Part shown: positions 40,917 to 51,111 of the stretch, one piece after another | Position numbering within the stretch: position 1 is the stretch's first letter | Layout: each line of letters opens with the position of its first letter | Assembly (NCBI RefSeq): GCF_009002475.1 | Contig: NZ_AP019860.1 | Location: 1,922,001-1,986,000, forward strand | Reading direction: 5' to 3' | Origin: Candidatus Uabimicrobium amorphum | GTDB taxonomy: Bacteria; Planctomycetota; Uabimicrobiia; Uabimicrobiales; Uabimicrobiaceae | DNA: 64,000 nucleotides | The notes under the pieces: model-generated | What the model saw: only the letters and a program-made list of their open reading frames with translations | Databases searched by the model: none | What the model was told of the DNA's origin: nothing | Translations under genes and position numbers: made by a program

Positions 40917-43683
40917 ACCTCTAGTAAATAGAAAGGACTTTATTATGAAAAAACATATACTACTCTCGTTCATCATTGCTCTATGCGCTGTTGCCTATAG
41001 TGATGACAAACACTGGTCAAAACAATTTACCAAACCAAAATCTTCGAATAAAATGTTGCCGTCTACAGGAATGTCAGATGCGACCAACAAACCCATTTTT
41101 CGCAAAACGAAATGGCATGATGGCAAACTGTACATGTCCGGCGCTTGGGAAAATGGTGTAAGTGGCTGGGACATCAGTAAGCGTCAACTCAACCATTACT
41201 GGTACCTATGGTCGTGGTCTCCTGATTACGGATATGAAGCCATTTGCCATTTTCACACAGCACAAGGTGGCGTTGGGCCTGATGGAAAAATAAATGACTT
41301 CTTGTGGTTACCCGATGGGCGCTTAGTGGTCGGTGGTGAATTTACACGTATCGACAACCCTGGTGGTGTGATGTATCATCGCGTAGGAGCTGTGGCGATC
41401 TATGATCCTAACGAGCCTTCTGCCAACAAATGGCAACCTCTTGGTAACTTTCAATACAACGGAAATGCTGGTGCTGGAGCAGTGTACTGCTTGGCGTATG
41501 ATTCACAAGGTAACGATCTTTACATCGGTGGAACTTTTGCAGGTATTAAGGGAAAGGCCTCGCGCAAAATGCCGATTTCATCACAAATCCACCGCTACAA
41601 TTTTGACACAAATTCACTAGAGCCTGTACTTCCTGGTGTCGGAGGTAGTAAGCCTGCCATTTACAAAATCTTTGTCGATACCAGCACTTCGCCTTCAACG
41701 ATATACGTAGGGGGAAAGTTTCACTACACTGCGGGCAATGGACTAAACCCGGTTTTAAAAGATAGTACTGCGAAGTACTCTACTGGTTTTGCCCATTACC
41801 AAGAAGGTAAAGGATGGACAACATACCCACGCAAAATCGCCCGAAAATTTGGGCCACGAGCCAAGGAAATGATTTTGCAACGCGCTGCTGATTTTAAATA
41901 CTTTGATTCGGTTCGTGTACTTGATTTTTTAGTCGATGGTAAGGACATCTGGATTAGTGGTGCTTTCTCGCAAGGCAAAGCAGGAAAAAAGAAGTTTAAA
42001 GGAATTGCCAAGTGGGACAATGATAAGCAGATGTGGATAGACCCCACCGCCAAAGGTGGTATGGGTCGTGAAGTTTATAGCATTGCCAAAGCAAGTAATG
42101 GAAAAATATACTTCGCCGGAGCATTTGGTGGTCCAAAAATCAAAGGTTTTCAAAATGGCGATCCTGCACACATGGCCATTAGTTATGATCCTGCAAACAA
42201 TAGTTGGCAACAACTCGGCAGCGGCTTGGCGGGTAGATCTATGCCAGAGTGCCGTTTGACAGTAAATGGAAATGACGTTTATTTTGTGGGAGACTTTAAT
42301 TACATTGGAGCAAAAAGAACCGGACGCAATCGCAACGACAAAAAATTCGAATCGTGGTACATTGCACGGTGGAACGAAACGATCGATTTTGATAAAAACC
42401 CGGTAAAACTTTCGACAAAAGCCAAAAAGTCCCAAGCGTTTAAAATGCCAACGACAACATGGTCTAGTGGAAACGAACATTGGTCACGAGCTTTTCCCAA
42501 GCCGCCACGTGCACGCGGCAAGAATTCACAAATGTCTGCGAAAACAGGCATGGACGATGGCACAGGAGCTCCGAACATCACCGGGGTAGTTAAGCACAAA
42601 GATACGCTGTATTTCTGTGGAAGGTGGGAAGCGGTACGCGGTGTATATTGGTATGTATGGCAGCATTCGACCCAAGGTTGGAAAGCGATCGCTTCGCAAA
42701 AAGGAAAAGATATCCAAGGTGTGGGTAGCCCACCAAAGGGGATGAAACTCAAAAACGATAAGTTATGGGTATACGGTTCGATTAACAACTATGCAGGTAT
42801 TGCAATATATGATATAGTAAAAGGCAAATGGAGTCCGTTAACCGGAAAGACCCAAAACGGCACAGAAGTTTTTGGCAACTCCGACCCTAATCGCGGTAGT
42901 CCCGTAAACGATATCGCCTGGGATAGCAAAACCGGAGACTTATACTTAGTTGGCTCGCGCGGTGGTTTGGAAAACACAAACTATTCTTCACCGAAAGCTG
43001 TTGGTCAAGTCATTCGTATCGACAAAAACGGTGTGTATCATCCCATGGGACGCATGCTGATGGCAGAGATGCCAGCGAAACCGACTCTAATTATCGATTC
43101 CATCTATATAGATGAAAGCGTTTCTCCGTCAGACATATATATTGGTGGAACCTTTAACTACTATGGTCGTATTTCGACAAATAAACGCATGTTGTATAAC
43201 ATCGCCAAGTGGAATTACAAAGCCAAAGATTGGGGACCTGTTGGTCAAGGTACTTTTATCGGTTTGAGTCCTTTGGATAAGAAACACTATCCCAACGGCT
43301 TGCCTGGTCTAGTCGCAAAACCAGAGTTATATCGCGGTTTTTTAATGTCGGGTTTTCCAAGAATTCGTTGTATGACCATGGATAAGTCGGGCAATCTCTA
43401 TGTCGGAGGAACACTTGCCGTTGTAGATAACCGTTTACCAGTCAACAAACGTCATGAGACTTTTGGAATCGCCAAGCTAGACGCCAAGAGCAACACCTGG
43501 GTTTCCTGCACAAAAGTAGGTGGCGTTTCACGAGACATTTTCCAGATGACCTTCATCGACGATCATCAGCTATTGTTATCCGGGGGATTTCATTTTGACA
43601 ATGCCTGGCAGCCACTTCATGGAGCTGCAGTTCTCGATATACAAACAGGGGAACTCAAGCCATTTGGTGGAGGGCTACTACGT

Positions 43684-45074
43684 CAAGCCCATTGACTTAA
43701 GCGTAAGTATATAGTATAAAATAATTTAAAACAGTAAAAGAAGAGATTATGAAAAAAAAGAGTAATAGATAAAAGTAAAGAACTATTAGAGTCAGAGCGT
43801 TTCAAAAAAATGCATCGTAAAAACGAAAAAGACTTTACAAGAGAAAGAAAACTACCTTTTTCAAGATTAATGGTATTCATGATACGTAAAAGCATAAAAT
43901 CAATACAAAATAGGCTAAACGAATTCGTAAAAGACTTGCTTACAAATTTTACAACGGTAACCTCAGGAGCATATACAAAAGCAAGGAAAAAGCTGAATTA
44001 TACAGCCTTTATAGAGTTAAATAAGCAAGCAGTAGTTGAAACATTGTATGAAGATGAAGACTACAGAAAATACAAAGGTTTTCGTCTATGTGCAATAGAC
44101 GGATCAAAAGTAAGACTTCCAAATGAAAAAGAGATAGAAGAACATTTTGGCACAATAAGATATAAAAATAAAAACATAAGTGTAGAAGGATCACACGCAT
44201 TTGCAACAGTGTCAGTACTTTATGATCTACTAAACGAAATCGCAATTGATAGCGAAATAGGACACTGTAAAAAAGATGAAGAGCTATTTGCTTACAAACA
44301 CTTTCAACATGCAAATGAAAATGATCTCATTCTCTTCGACAGAGGTTATTGTTCATATACCCTGTTAGCACATTTATGTAAAAAAGGTATCAATTTTGTA
44401 GTTAGATGTCCTGTTAATTCTTTCTATCAAGCAAACAAAATGTTTAAGCAGAAAATTGAGAGCTGTATTACAACTATTGAACCTCCTGACGATAAAAAGA
44501 AATTAGTTAATGACCAGTCTCTACCATCGAAAATTTCTGTACGTTTTGTTCGTGTTATGCTTGATACAGGTGATGTTGAAGTCCTTGTTTCTTCCTTAGT
44601 GGATGAACAATTGTACCCCACTGATGATTTTAAAGAGCTTTATTGGTTTAGATGGGGTATAGAAACTTTCTTTGATCGCATTAAAAACCGTCTTGACCTT
44701 GAGAATTTCACTGGCAAAACTACTCTATCTGTTCAACAAGATTTCTATGCTACTATTTACATTAGTGGTCTTGAATCTATTCTTATTGAAGATGCTCAAG
44801 ATATTCTTGATCAGAAAACTTCTAGCAATAAGTATCCTCAGCAGGTCAATAAATCCGTTTCTTTTAATACCATTAAAAACTACGCTCTTGATTTACTTTT
44901 TGAAAATGACTCTGATTTACTTTTTGAAAAACTTACTCAACTTTTTCTTTCTTCTCCTACTTGCATTCGAAAAGATCGCCCTCGACCCCGAGTTAAATCT
45001 CCTCGAAAACAAGTTAATTACTATAAAAGAAAACGAAAACCTACTTACTAGATTTTCTTAAGTCAATGGGCTTG
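43684..45074 (+). mobile_element. IS4-family insertion sequence 2 (1,391 bp)
   Basis: Perfect 18-bp terminal inverted repeats, CAAGCCCATTGACTTAAG at 43684-43701 and its complement at 45057-45074. Direct target duplication of 11 bp, GGCTACTACGT, at 43673-43683 and 45075-45085. It carries one transposase gene. It is related to but distinct from IS 1: both begin with CAA, both carry an A8 run near the transposase start. Confidence 0.95.
43749..45051 (+). CDS. IS4-family transposase (start region frameshifted at A8)
   Basis: The clean frame runs from ATG 43810 (413 residues): FTRERKLPF, CAIDGSKVRLP, LFDRGYCSY and the IS4 signature YWFRWGIETFFDRIK. An upstream ATG at 43749 is followed by eight A and G, then a stop after seven codons; dropping one A would give a start MKKRVIDKSKELLESERFKK fused to the main frame, about 433 residues. 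So either the start is 43810 or slippage on the A8 run produces the longer form. Confidence 0.85.
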
Positions 45075-45548
45075 GGCTACTACGTAGGGGGAGATCGCAG
45101 GTTGTGTCTTCCGACATTCGTCACTTTGTCGCAGGTGATGACATTTACTTCGCCGGTCTTTTTGATCATGCGGGAATTAATGCCAATGACTTAGTTGCAG
45201 CTCCGATTGAGTCAAATTACGTAGCGCACTGGAACGCCAACAAAAACTTTGACCCAAACAGCGGCTTGCAAATTGCCCCGATAAAACCGCTCAAAAGACC
45301 TAGTGGATTTAGTTCGCGCAGTATGCAAGTAAAAATAAAGGCCACAGTACCTAAAGGAAAAATTACCTGGTACGAAAAGAGAAGTAATGGTCAATTTGTC
45401 AAAAAAGGGCAAGGAAATAATTATACAGCGCGTTTGAGAATAAGTTCGGTTTCGCCAGATCCAGTTGTGTACGTAACAGTAACAGTTGATGGCATCGAAG
45501 GTGGCAAAAAACCACTGCGAATTCCCCTAAACTAATTCGCAAAACAAT

Positions 45549-45592
45549 ACGTAGAATAGCTTTGTGCAAAGCTATTCTACGTAGCTTTTTTT
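45549..45592 (+). terminator. Strong intrinsic terminator after the propeller gene
   Basis: A 15-bp perfect stem, ACGTAGAATAGCTTT (45549-45563) with AAAGCTATTCTACGT (45568-45582), loop GTGC, then AGC and seven T. Confidence 0.9.
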
Positions 45593-45603
45593 AGGAGAGC
45601 GTT

Positions 45604-46209
45604 ATGAAAATTACTGTTTGTGTTCTACTCATATTCTTTTGTGGTTGTGATCTGATGAACAGGCCACGCTTCAATGAAAAACCACGGTTGCAGCAAAAAC
45701 CATCCAAAACGGATTTACCTGAAGTTTCTATCGCAAGTGTTCCACAAAATATCGTTGAATATTCCGCCCTATGTCAGCAAAACAACACCCCCGAAGGTGC
45801 TGTTGCCATGACAATTCTCGCAATGTGGATTTATGCAGAAGATCAAGATTTTGGGCAAAAGGCCATGTCAGTCATTTCTCATCCCGATTTACTGCAAGCG
45901 GGAGACAAAGGCGTCGATGGTATGCAATTGGGTAATATGGATCTACAGCGATTAAGAGATCGTCTTAAAGGTAAACGTTACATGCTGCAAAGTTATTTTA
46001 AAGGAACCACCAAACCCCAATACACCGCAACGCCTCCTTTTGTTGTAGAAACCTTTAAAAACCCATATAGCAGACTTGAAAAAGGTGCTTTGAAGGTATA
46101 TGTATACTGTAATGGCGCGGACAATCCTCGCCCGGTCACCGTAAAACCACACAATGGAACTTGGAAGGTAAAAGAGTGGAGTAGTTTAACTCTTGGAGTG
46201 AAAAAGTAA
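45604..46209 (+). CDS. Putative lipoprotein of unknown function
   Basis: 201 residues with a lipoprotein signal: MKITVCVLLIFFCGCD, lipidated Cys at 15. AGGAGAG ribosome site. The rest is a soluble domain (about 55-200) with no recognised family; a central helical part is followed by beta strands (ALKVYVYCNGADNPRPVTV). It lies just behind the propeller-gene terminator, so it is probably a separate unit or expressed by read-through. Confidence 0.6.
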   Translation: MKITVCVLLIFFCGCDLMNRPRFNEKPRLQQKPSKTDLPEVSIASVPQNIVEYSALCQQNNTPEGAVAMTILAMWIYAEDQDFGQKAMSVISHPDLLQAGDKGVDGMQLGNMDLQRLRDRLKGKRYMLQSYFKGTTKPQYTATPPFVVETFKNPYSRLEKGALKVYVYCNGADNPRPVTVKPHNGTWKVKEWSSLTLGVKK

Positions 46210-46216
46210 GCAAAGT

Positions 46217-46486
46217 CGTTTTCAGATGGGTGCCCTCACCATCGAAAATCAGGTTTCAGTAGTCTCTTTTGTTAAAAACTAAATTCACTTGAGTTGCGGG
46301 TCAAAAGTAGTGATGTAAGAAACTTTTTACCTTATATTGTACCGGTGATATGCATCAAAGAAAACAAATGGAAACAAATTCAGACGCGTTACGCCTCTCC
46401 CGTGGGAGAGGCATGAGACTTGTTGCTTTCAGCGCAGCTGAAATCTACAAGGCGATGGTGAGGGCATCAATCGCAAAAAGAATACC
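46217..46486. repeat. Family B element, copy 2, inverted relative to copy 1
   Basis: Ends are CAGATGGGTGCCCTCACCATCG and the near complement CGATGGTGAGGGCATCAATCG. The interior matches the reverse complement of 7838-8163: TTCAGCGCAGCTGAA, CCTCTCCCGTGGGAGAGG, AACAAATGGAAACAAATTC and AGTAGTGATGTAAG blocks. The right arm is shorter than in copy 1. An apparent open frame at 46350-46574 lies in it and is not a gene. Confidence 0.75.
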
Positions 46487-46515
46487 TATTCCAAAACAAC
46501 CTTCCACAACCGCAA

Positions 46516-49275
46516 CTATTCACATTTCATTTCACGTAGTGCTCTTCTTACTTCGGCTTCTAACTCTAAACTAGGCTCTTTCTCTAAAATGATTTGTAGC
46601 AACTTACAAGACCGGGGCGAACTTACATTTTTTAGAACTTTCACTATGGCACGAAGAATATCCATAGATTGTTCTTCTTTAAGAAGATTTTCAATAAACG
46701 GCAAGGATTTTTCCACAAATTTAGGCAAGGCATTGATGGCGATCTCTTTTAATTCTTCATCACTACGTACTAAAAGTTCGATATGAGAAAGTGAATAATT
46801 ACCGCTCTGTAAAATCATCGGTAAAATGTCTTGTGGTTTGTCGAATTTCTGCAAAATATCGCGTAAAAACGCTAGGGCATTGCCATTCATCGCCAACTCT
46901 TCGAGCACAGCATATCTCACCACATCAGAAGCGTCATCAAACGCAGTAAGTAGAGGTTGTGTATCATTCGTAATCTTCGCCAATGTAATGTAAGCCTGTG
47001 CGCGAACATGCGCATTGCGATGTTGTTGCAAACTTTGTACGAGGGGTAACGCTTGTTTCATATGTAGGCGCTGCAATATCCTTAAGCATACATATTGTGT
47101 CTTAGGATTTTTATCTTCCACCATCTTGATAAGTAATTCTTTATATTCTTTGTTTAACCCACCATCTATCTTTGCCAAGGCCTCCATGGCTAAAATTTTT
47201 ATATAAGACGATACACTCCCTTGTACCAAAGATTGTAATGTCTTACTTCCCTCTTTCATTTCTCCTAAAGCTAAGATAACAACGGCTTGTTCGTTCGTAA
47301 GTAAGTGAGGTAAAATTTGCTCCAGGGAACGCACCAACTGCGGTGATGCATTTACACGCCACAAATCTATAATCTGCTGATGATAAAAATGCGCGTCTTT
47401 TAGTAGCAACAACGTGTAATCTAAAGTAGATTGTGGTACACGCCCCATTTTTGCCAGACATCCCAAAATTTCACGACGCACTCGATCGTACAGGACATCC
47501 CCTTTTCGCGTTAATAGCTGCAAAAGTATTGGTCGTACTTTTGTTGTGGCTTCAACACCGACCTTTTCGATACATCGAATAAGTATTTGGTAAGTTGTCA
47601 CGTTTATATCGTGGTGTGTTAATAATTTTGCAATAGTAGGCACTAGTTTTGGCAAACGTGGTACATCATTTACATAGGAAAGTATGTGCATAATTCCCTG
47701 TTTGACATAACGATTGTTTGTTGTTTGTAAATTTCGTAACAACAATGGCAAAAATTGCCTAGGTGGTACTTTGAGAAAAATATCTCTTTTCATATTTTTG
47801 AATTGAAGCTTATCTATCGCAAAAGAATGCAGCAAATACTCCATCGTTTTGATATCGATTTCTTGTCGTGGTTTGTTGTGTAGAATTTTTAGTAACGCCC
47901 TTCTGTTTTTGCGGTTATTTTTTAACTCCGCAATAACATGGGTGGTGCTGTTAGGAGAGAGCATCAGGCACAGCATGCCCAGATTAGAGACATTGATGCT
48001 TGACGATTGTAATTTTGCGAATAGTAAGGGAATCGCTGCATCAGGAAGGGTGGGAAAGTGTTTCAACAAATGCAATACTGTGGCAACAACACTGCGATTG
48101 TCATGACGGAGATATTTTTCTAACGCCAAATACGTCGCGATATCCGTTTCAAAAGTTGTATTTTTCATCACTTCAAGAATGAAGCGTTGATTGCTATTGT
48201 CGAGTTTGTCGAGAAGAGGCAAGACATTGCGTAGATGTGGTTGTAATTCGTTGAGAATACTACTTGCCACAAAACCAACAAAAGTATCCTCCACTAAAAA
48301 CTGTAGTAGTCGCTCCTCGGCAAACCTTTTCTCTTGCATTTCACCGATTAAGTACACGCTAACAATGCGCACACGCCAATCTTCATGATTTAAATTTTCC
48401 AACAATGTCGGCCGATAGTTGGCAAGCGGTATATTCGAATCCGATACATAACGACGTATACGCTGCCGGCTTTTGCCTTTTCCTTCTTTATATACATCTG
48501 CCATAGTAACGGTTTGTGCTATTTCCACGATAGATTTTTGCAAAGAATTCGCTGAAAATGTGCTCCCGTAGAACAGCAATGTCGTCAAAACAAATATAAG
48601 CACCAAAATGGTCCGCCATTTTACAAAAGGAGAACGGGGTTTTGTTAATTTTGTCAATAGCAATGACCACTGATGTGTTTCACAAGAAACGAGATGTGGT
48701 ACAGCAGACGCCTCATTAAAATTTACTTCTGCGACGGAAATGCTCTTTGTTGACAACGCTTCACTCAAGATTTGTGCGTCGTCACAATGAAGAACCAATG
48801 CCCGTGCGTTGTTTTTACATGCCGCGTGCCACTTATTGAGTAAAGATTCACGTGCTTCTTCTCGATCGTTTCCCGTTACTTTTTCCAACATGATCTTTTT
48901 TAAACCATACTGTTGTGGTTGTGCAACAAAAGCGCAGGAAATCAACAACAGCGGTACTTCGTAAGATCTGCCTTGTCGGTGGTACTGTGTAATTGCTAGG
49001 GCACATGCCGCAGAATCAGAGTAGCCAACATCGCAAAGATTATCAGGTCTTGTTTTGCTATTTGGCATAGGAATTGGCGTAAATTCGTAGCGACACTTCT
49101 GTTGGATCTCTGGTAATGCGCGGCGAAATACGTAGGCCGCTCCAGAGTTTTCACGTAGTCCAGAACCTTGTCCTCCTGTACAAAAGTGTGAATTTGCCAC
49201 AACGACGCGTGTTATCGTGACAAAAGACAAATCTTTCTCCCCAGCATCAATGGGAAAACCGATGCGAAAATCCAT
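46516..49275 (-). CDS. Lon-protease-like domain, membrane helix and long HEAT-repeat region
   Basis: 919 residues, GAGGA ribosome site. Residues of about 15-200 resemble the proteolytic domain of Lon (S16): DSAACALAI around Ser88 sits where Lon has the catalytic Ser, and LLNKWHAACKNNARALVLH around Lys148 where Lon has the catalytic Lys. The match is weak and spacing differs, so activity is uncertain. A membrane helix follows (about 220-237). From about 265 to the end there are at least fifteen HEAT-like repeats (DWRVRIVSVYLIGEM, RAQAYITLAKI and others). Last gene of a three-gene operon. Confidence 0.65.
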   Translation of the reverse strand: MDFRIGFPIDAGEKDLSFVTITRVVVANSHFCTGGQGSGLRENSGAAYVFRRALPEIQQKCRYEFTPIPMPNSKTRPDNLCDVGYSDSAACALAITQYHRQGRSYEVPLLLISCAFVAQPQQYGLKKIMLEKVTGNDREEARESLLNKWHAACKNNARALVLHCDDAQILSEALSTKSISVAEVNFNEASAVPHLVSCETHQWSLLLTKLTKPRSPFVKWRTILVLIFVLTTLLFYGSTFSANSLQKSIVEIAQTVTMADVYKEGKGKSRQRIRRYVSDSNIPLANYRPTLLENLNHEDWRVRIVSVYLIGEMQEKRFAEERLLQFLVEDTFVGFVASSILNELQPHLRNVLPLLDKLDNSNQRFILEVMKNTTFETDIATYLALEKYLRHDNRSVVATVLHLLKHFPTLPDAAIPLLFAKLQSSSINVSNLGMLCLMLSPNSTTHVIAELKNNRKNRRALLKILHNKPRQEIDIKTMEYLLHSFAIDKLQFKNMKRDIFLKVPPRQFLPLLLRNLQTTNNRYVKQGIMHILSYVNDVPRLPKLVPTIAKLLTHHDINVTTYQILIRCIEKVGVEATTKVRPILLQLLTRKGDVLYDRVRREILGCLAKMGRVPQSTLDYTLLLLKDAHFYHQQIIDLWRVNASPQLVRSLEQILPHLLTNEQAVVILALGEMKEGSKTLQSLVQGSVSSYIKILAMEALAKIDGGLNKEYKELLIKMVEDKNPKTQYVCLRILQRLHMKQALPLVQSLQQHRNAHVRAQAYITLAKITNDTQPLLTAFDDASDVVRYAVLEELAMNGNALAFLRDILQKFDKPQDILPMILQSGNYSLSHIELLVRSDEELKEIAINALPKFVEKSLPFIENLLKEEQSMDILRAIVKVLKNVSSPRSCKLLQIILEKEPSLELEAEVRRALREMKCE

Positions 49276-49277
49276 AA

Positions 49278-50015
49278 CTATTCCTCTTTGTTGTAGACAA
49301 AGTCAAGGCGGCAAATATTCTTTGCTTTATCGGCCACGATTTCCCACATGCCCCCCATGGCGATATCTCTACCGTAAAAAACTTGTTTTTCGCCATCGAA
49401 GAAAAATACATGTATTTCGATACCAAGGCGTAGTTTCACGGAACCACCACGTAAACTCATGTTTAAATCCTGTGTCACCGGGTCCCATTCGAAATGCAAC
49501 GACATATCTTTGCCGTTGATAAATTGGTGAGGCACAGACATGTTTGGCGGTAAATTGTCCCTAGTGCCCGCCGCACGCCGTTCGCAAATTTGCTGTTGTT
49601 GTTCTTGCCCCTGTTTCCATAAAAACAGAATTCGCCCTTGTTTTCCGACAATGAGTTTGTTGTAGAAAACGCGAAAATAATTTGCGCGCATGTCTTCTTG
49701 GTTTTGTACTTCTCTAACAACATGCAAATACTCCCCGGGGTGCTTCTCGGCAAGGTACCACAAACACTCATGACTTTTATCTGCCAAAAGTTTGTGCTGT
49801 TTGTCGACACAAAAAGGGCAACTTAACATGTGGTACAACGTGTGGTAATATAAAAAAGGGTGTTGGCGTTTCACCACAGCAAAAGCTTCGCTCAGTAACT
49901 GGCGCTCTACAACGGACATAGAGTAGTCCTGCCAATTCTCGCATAGCGAAAAAAATTGCAGTTTTGTATAAAAGTGGTCACAACCAGGCTGTAAAATTTT
50001 TTTAATTTTCATCAT
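49278..50015 (-). CDS. Hypothetical protein, middle gene of a three-gene operon
   Basis: 245 residues, no signal peptide or membrane helix. The N-terminal half is helical with several aromatic residues and a SCPFC motif near residue 66. The C-terminal half is beta-rich (GGSVKLRLGIEIHVFFFDG). No family recognised. The start overlaps the preceding gene by 14 bp and the stop lies 2 bp before the Lon-like/HEAT gene, so the three proteins are made together and may interact. Confidence 0.6.
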   Translation of the reverse strand: MMKIKKILQPGCDHFYTKLQFFSLCENWQDYSMSVVERQLLSEAFAVVKRQHPFLYYHTLYHMLSCPFCVDKQHKLLADKSHECLWYLAEKHPGEYLHVVREVQNQEDMRANYFRVFYNKLIVGKQGRILFLWKQGQEQQQQICERRAAGTRDNLPPNMSVPHQFINGKDMSLHFEWDPVTQDLNMSLRGGSVKLRLGIEIHVFFFDGEKQVFYGRDIAMGGMWEIVADKAKNICRLDFVYNKEE

Positions 50016-50844
50016 AAACTTTAGATAAATTTTCGAGTATATCTTCTACCAAGCAAGTGTAATCATCGTCATTGAGTTTTGTTGACTGTTTTTCATGTAA
50101 GAAATTGGCAATACAAGTCTTTAAGACATCGCGTACACTATGGCGTGTTTCGCAACTCTCTAACGCATCACGACTATGCGTTTCTTCGATTACTTTTGGA
50201 TCTACTGCCGTAGAAACCATTTGTGGGCGATAATCTTTGCTATATTCATATAACAAAGCACTAATATTAACGTCCCCAAGTATAGAACGCGGCGAATGAA
50301 AGCGATATACTTCCTCACAACTGTTACCAAATTCTATTTTTTCTCGCTTAAATTCCACTTGTAGATAAATAGCAAAGGCATAGGTGTTTTTTTCGTGCAC
50401 GGCAAATGTCTTTTGCAAATACTCCACGAGTGTTATCTCGTTCCTGTAACTAGCGCTGATCACTTGCAGCATATCTGAAAAAAAGCGGTTTTTATTCACA
50501 TGATCCGCGCAAAATAAAACTTCACGGTGATTAATTTCCGCGGTTTGCAGTTGAAAATTATGTCCCTTGGCCGCTGTCCAAAAAAAACCATCGTTGTCAA
50601 AAACATTGGCGGTTTTATCAAATTTCACAACGCAACTTTGTGCCGGTGATTTTACGGTATGCAATACCAACAGTGTATTGTTATCTACTCTACGTACACT
50701 AAAACGAGCGCGATTTTTGATATTGGGATCTGTTGGCCAAATGCATAAAAAAAGTTTTGTTGGTACAACACCTCTAAAGGCACTCACTGATACAGTACCA
50801 CCTTGCAAACCACAATTCTTTAAACGACGAATGTAAGTTCTCAT
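50002..50844 (-). CDS. Hypothetical protein, first gene of a three-gene operon
   Basis: 280 residues, no signal peptide or membrane segment. First half is beta-rich (RFSVRRVDNNTLLVLHTV) and second half is helical. No family recognised. The start MRTYIRRLKNCGLQGGTVSV lies 15 bp downstream of a 19-bp palindrome that also occurs before the propeller gene at 40945. The repressor or activator binding that site would control this operon. Confidence 0.6.
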   Translation of the reverse strand: MRTYIRRLKNCGLQGGTVSVSAFRGVVPTKLFLCIWPTDPNIKNRARFSVRRVDNNTLLVLHTVKSPAQSCVVKFDKTANVFDNDGFFWTAAKGHNFQLQTAEINHREVLFCADHVNKNRFFSDMLQVISASYRNEITLVEYLQKTFAVHEKNTYAFAIYLQVEFKREKIEFGNSCEEVYRFHSPRSILGDVNISALLYEYSKDYRPQMVSTAVDPKVIEETHSRDALESCETRHSVRDVLKTCIANFLHEKQSTKLNDDDYTCLVEDILENLSKVYDEN

Positions 50845-50858
50845 ACTTTACTTAAGTA

Positions 50859-50877
50859 TTCTCAACTGAGTTGAGAA
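50859..50877. promoter_or_regulatory. 19-bp palindromic operator, copy 2
   Basis: TTCTCAACT-G-AGTTGAGAA: the same arms as 40898-40916 with only the central base different on this strand, 14 bp upstream of the ATG at 50844. Confidence 0.7.
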
Positions 50878-51039
50878 ATTCCTTTCGTTTTAAGCGCTTT
50901 TACAACATTTATCTATAAATATTCATCGTAACAAAAAATCAAAACAAAGATCTAGTTTTATTTGTCTTCGCCAAAACATGCCTAAAAATGTGACATATAT
51001 TATGCAAAATAATCAAAATTAGGTTGAAAAACACCACAA

Positions 51040-51075
51040 GTAACCGTATAGTTACTAAAGTAACCTTTTAGTTAC
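51040..51075. promoter_or_regulatory. Paired TetR-type operators
   Basis: Two adjacent inverted repeats, GTAACCGTATAGTTAC (51040-51055) and GTAACCTTTTAGTTAC (51060-51075), 36 bp before the tetR start. The GTAAC/GTTAC arms with 6-base spacer are spaced 20 bp apart, so two dimers could bind the same face. Autoregulation of the efflux operon is the likely purpose. Confidence 0.75.
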
Positions 51076-51111
51076 CATTTGGTTCATCTAAAAAATAATG
51101 GAGTGCTATAG

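Larger units (their letters stand above)
40945..45535 (+). pseudogene. Large exported beta-propeller protein gene, split by an insertion sequence
   Basis: Coding parts are 40945-43683 and 45086-45535; joining them at the IS target restores one frame of 1,062 residues. It has a signal peptide (MKKHILLSFIIALCAVAYS) and many short repeats of the form LYIGGTFxxxxG, VYVGG, WISGAFSQG (delta-60/DUF5122-like or kelch-like blades). Residues of about 23-500 and 505-913 are two homologous halves: HWSKQFTKPK ... STGMSDATN and HWSRAFPKPP ... KTGMDDGTG. The C-terminal part adds more blades and an Ig-like beta domain. As it stands the transcript would give a 916-residue truncated product ending in three IS-encoded residues. 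Confidence 0.88.

Noticed and set aside
45104..45535. Independent gene starting at GTG 45104
   Set aside because: The frame continues upstream through the target duplication into the propeller gene; it is the 3' part of the split gene.
46350..46574. 74-codon plus-strand open frame
   Set aside because: It lies inside the family B repeat copy 2 and has no ribosome site; the same sequence in copy 1 is not open.
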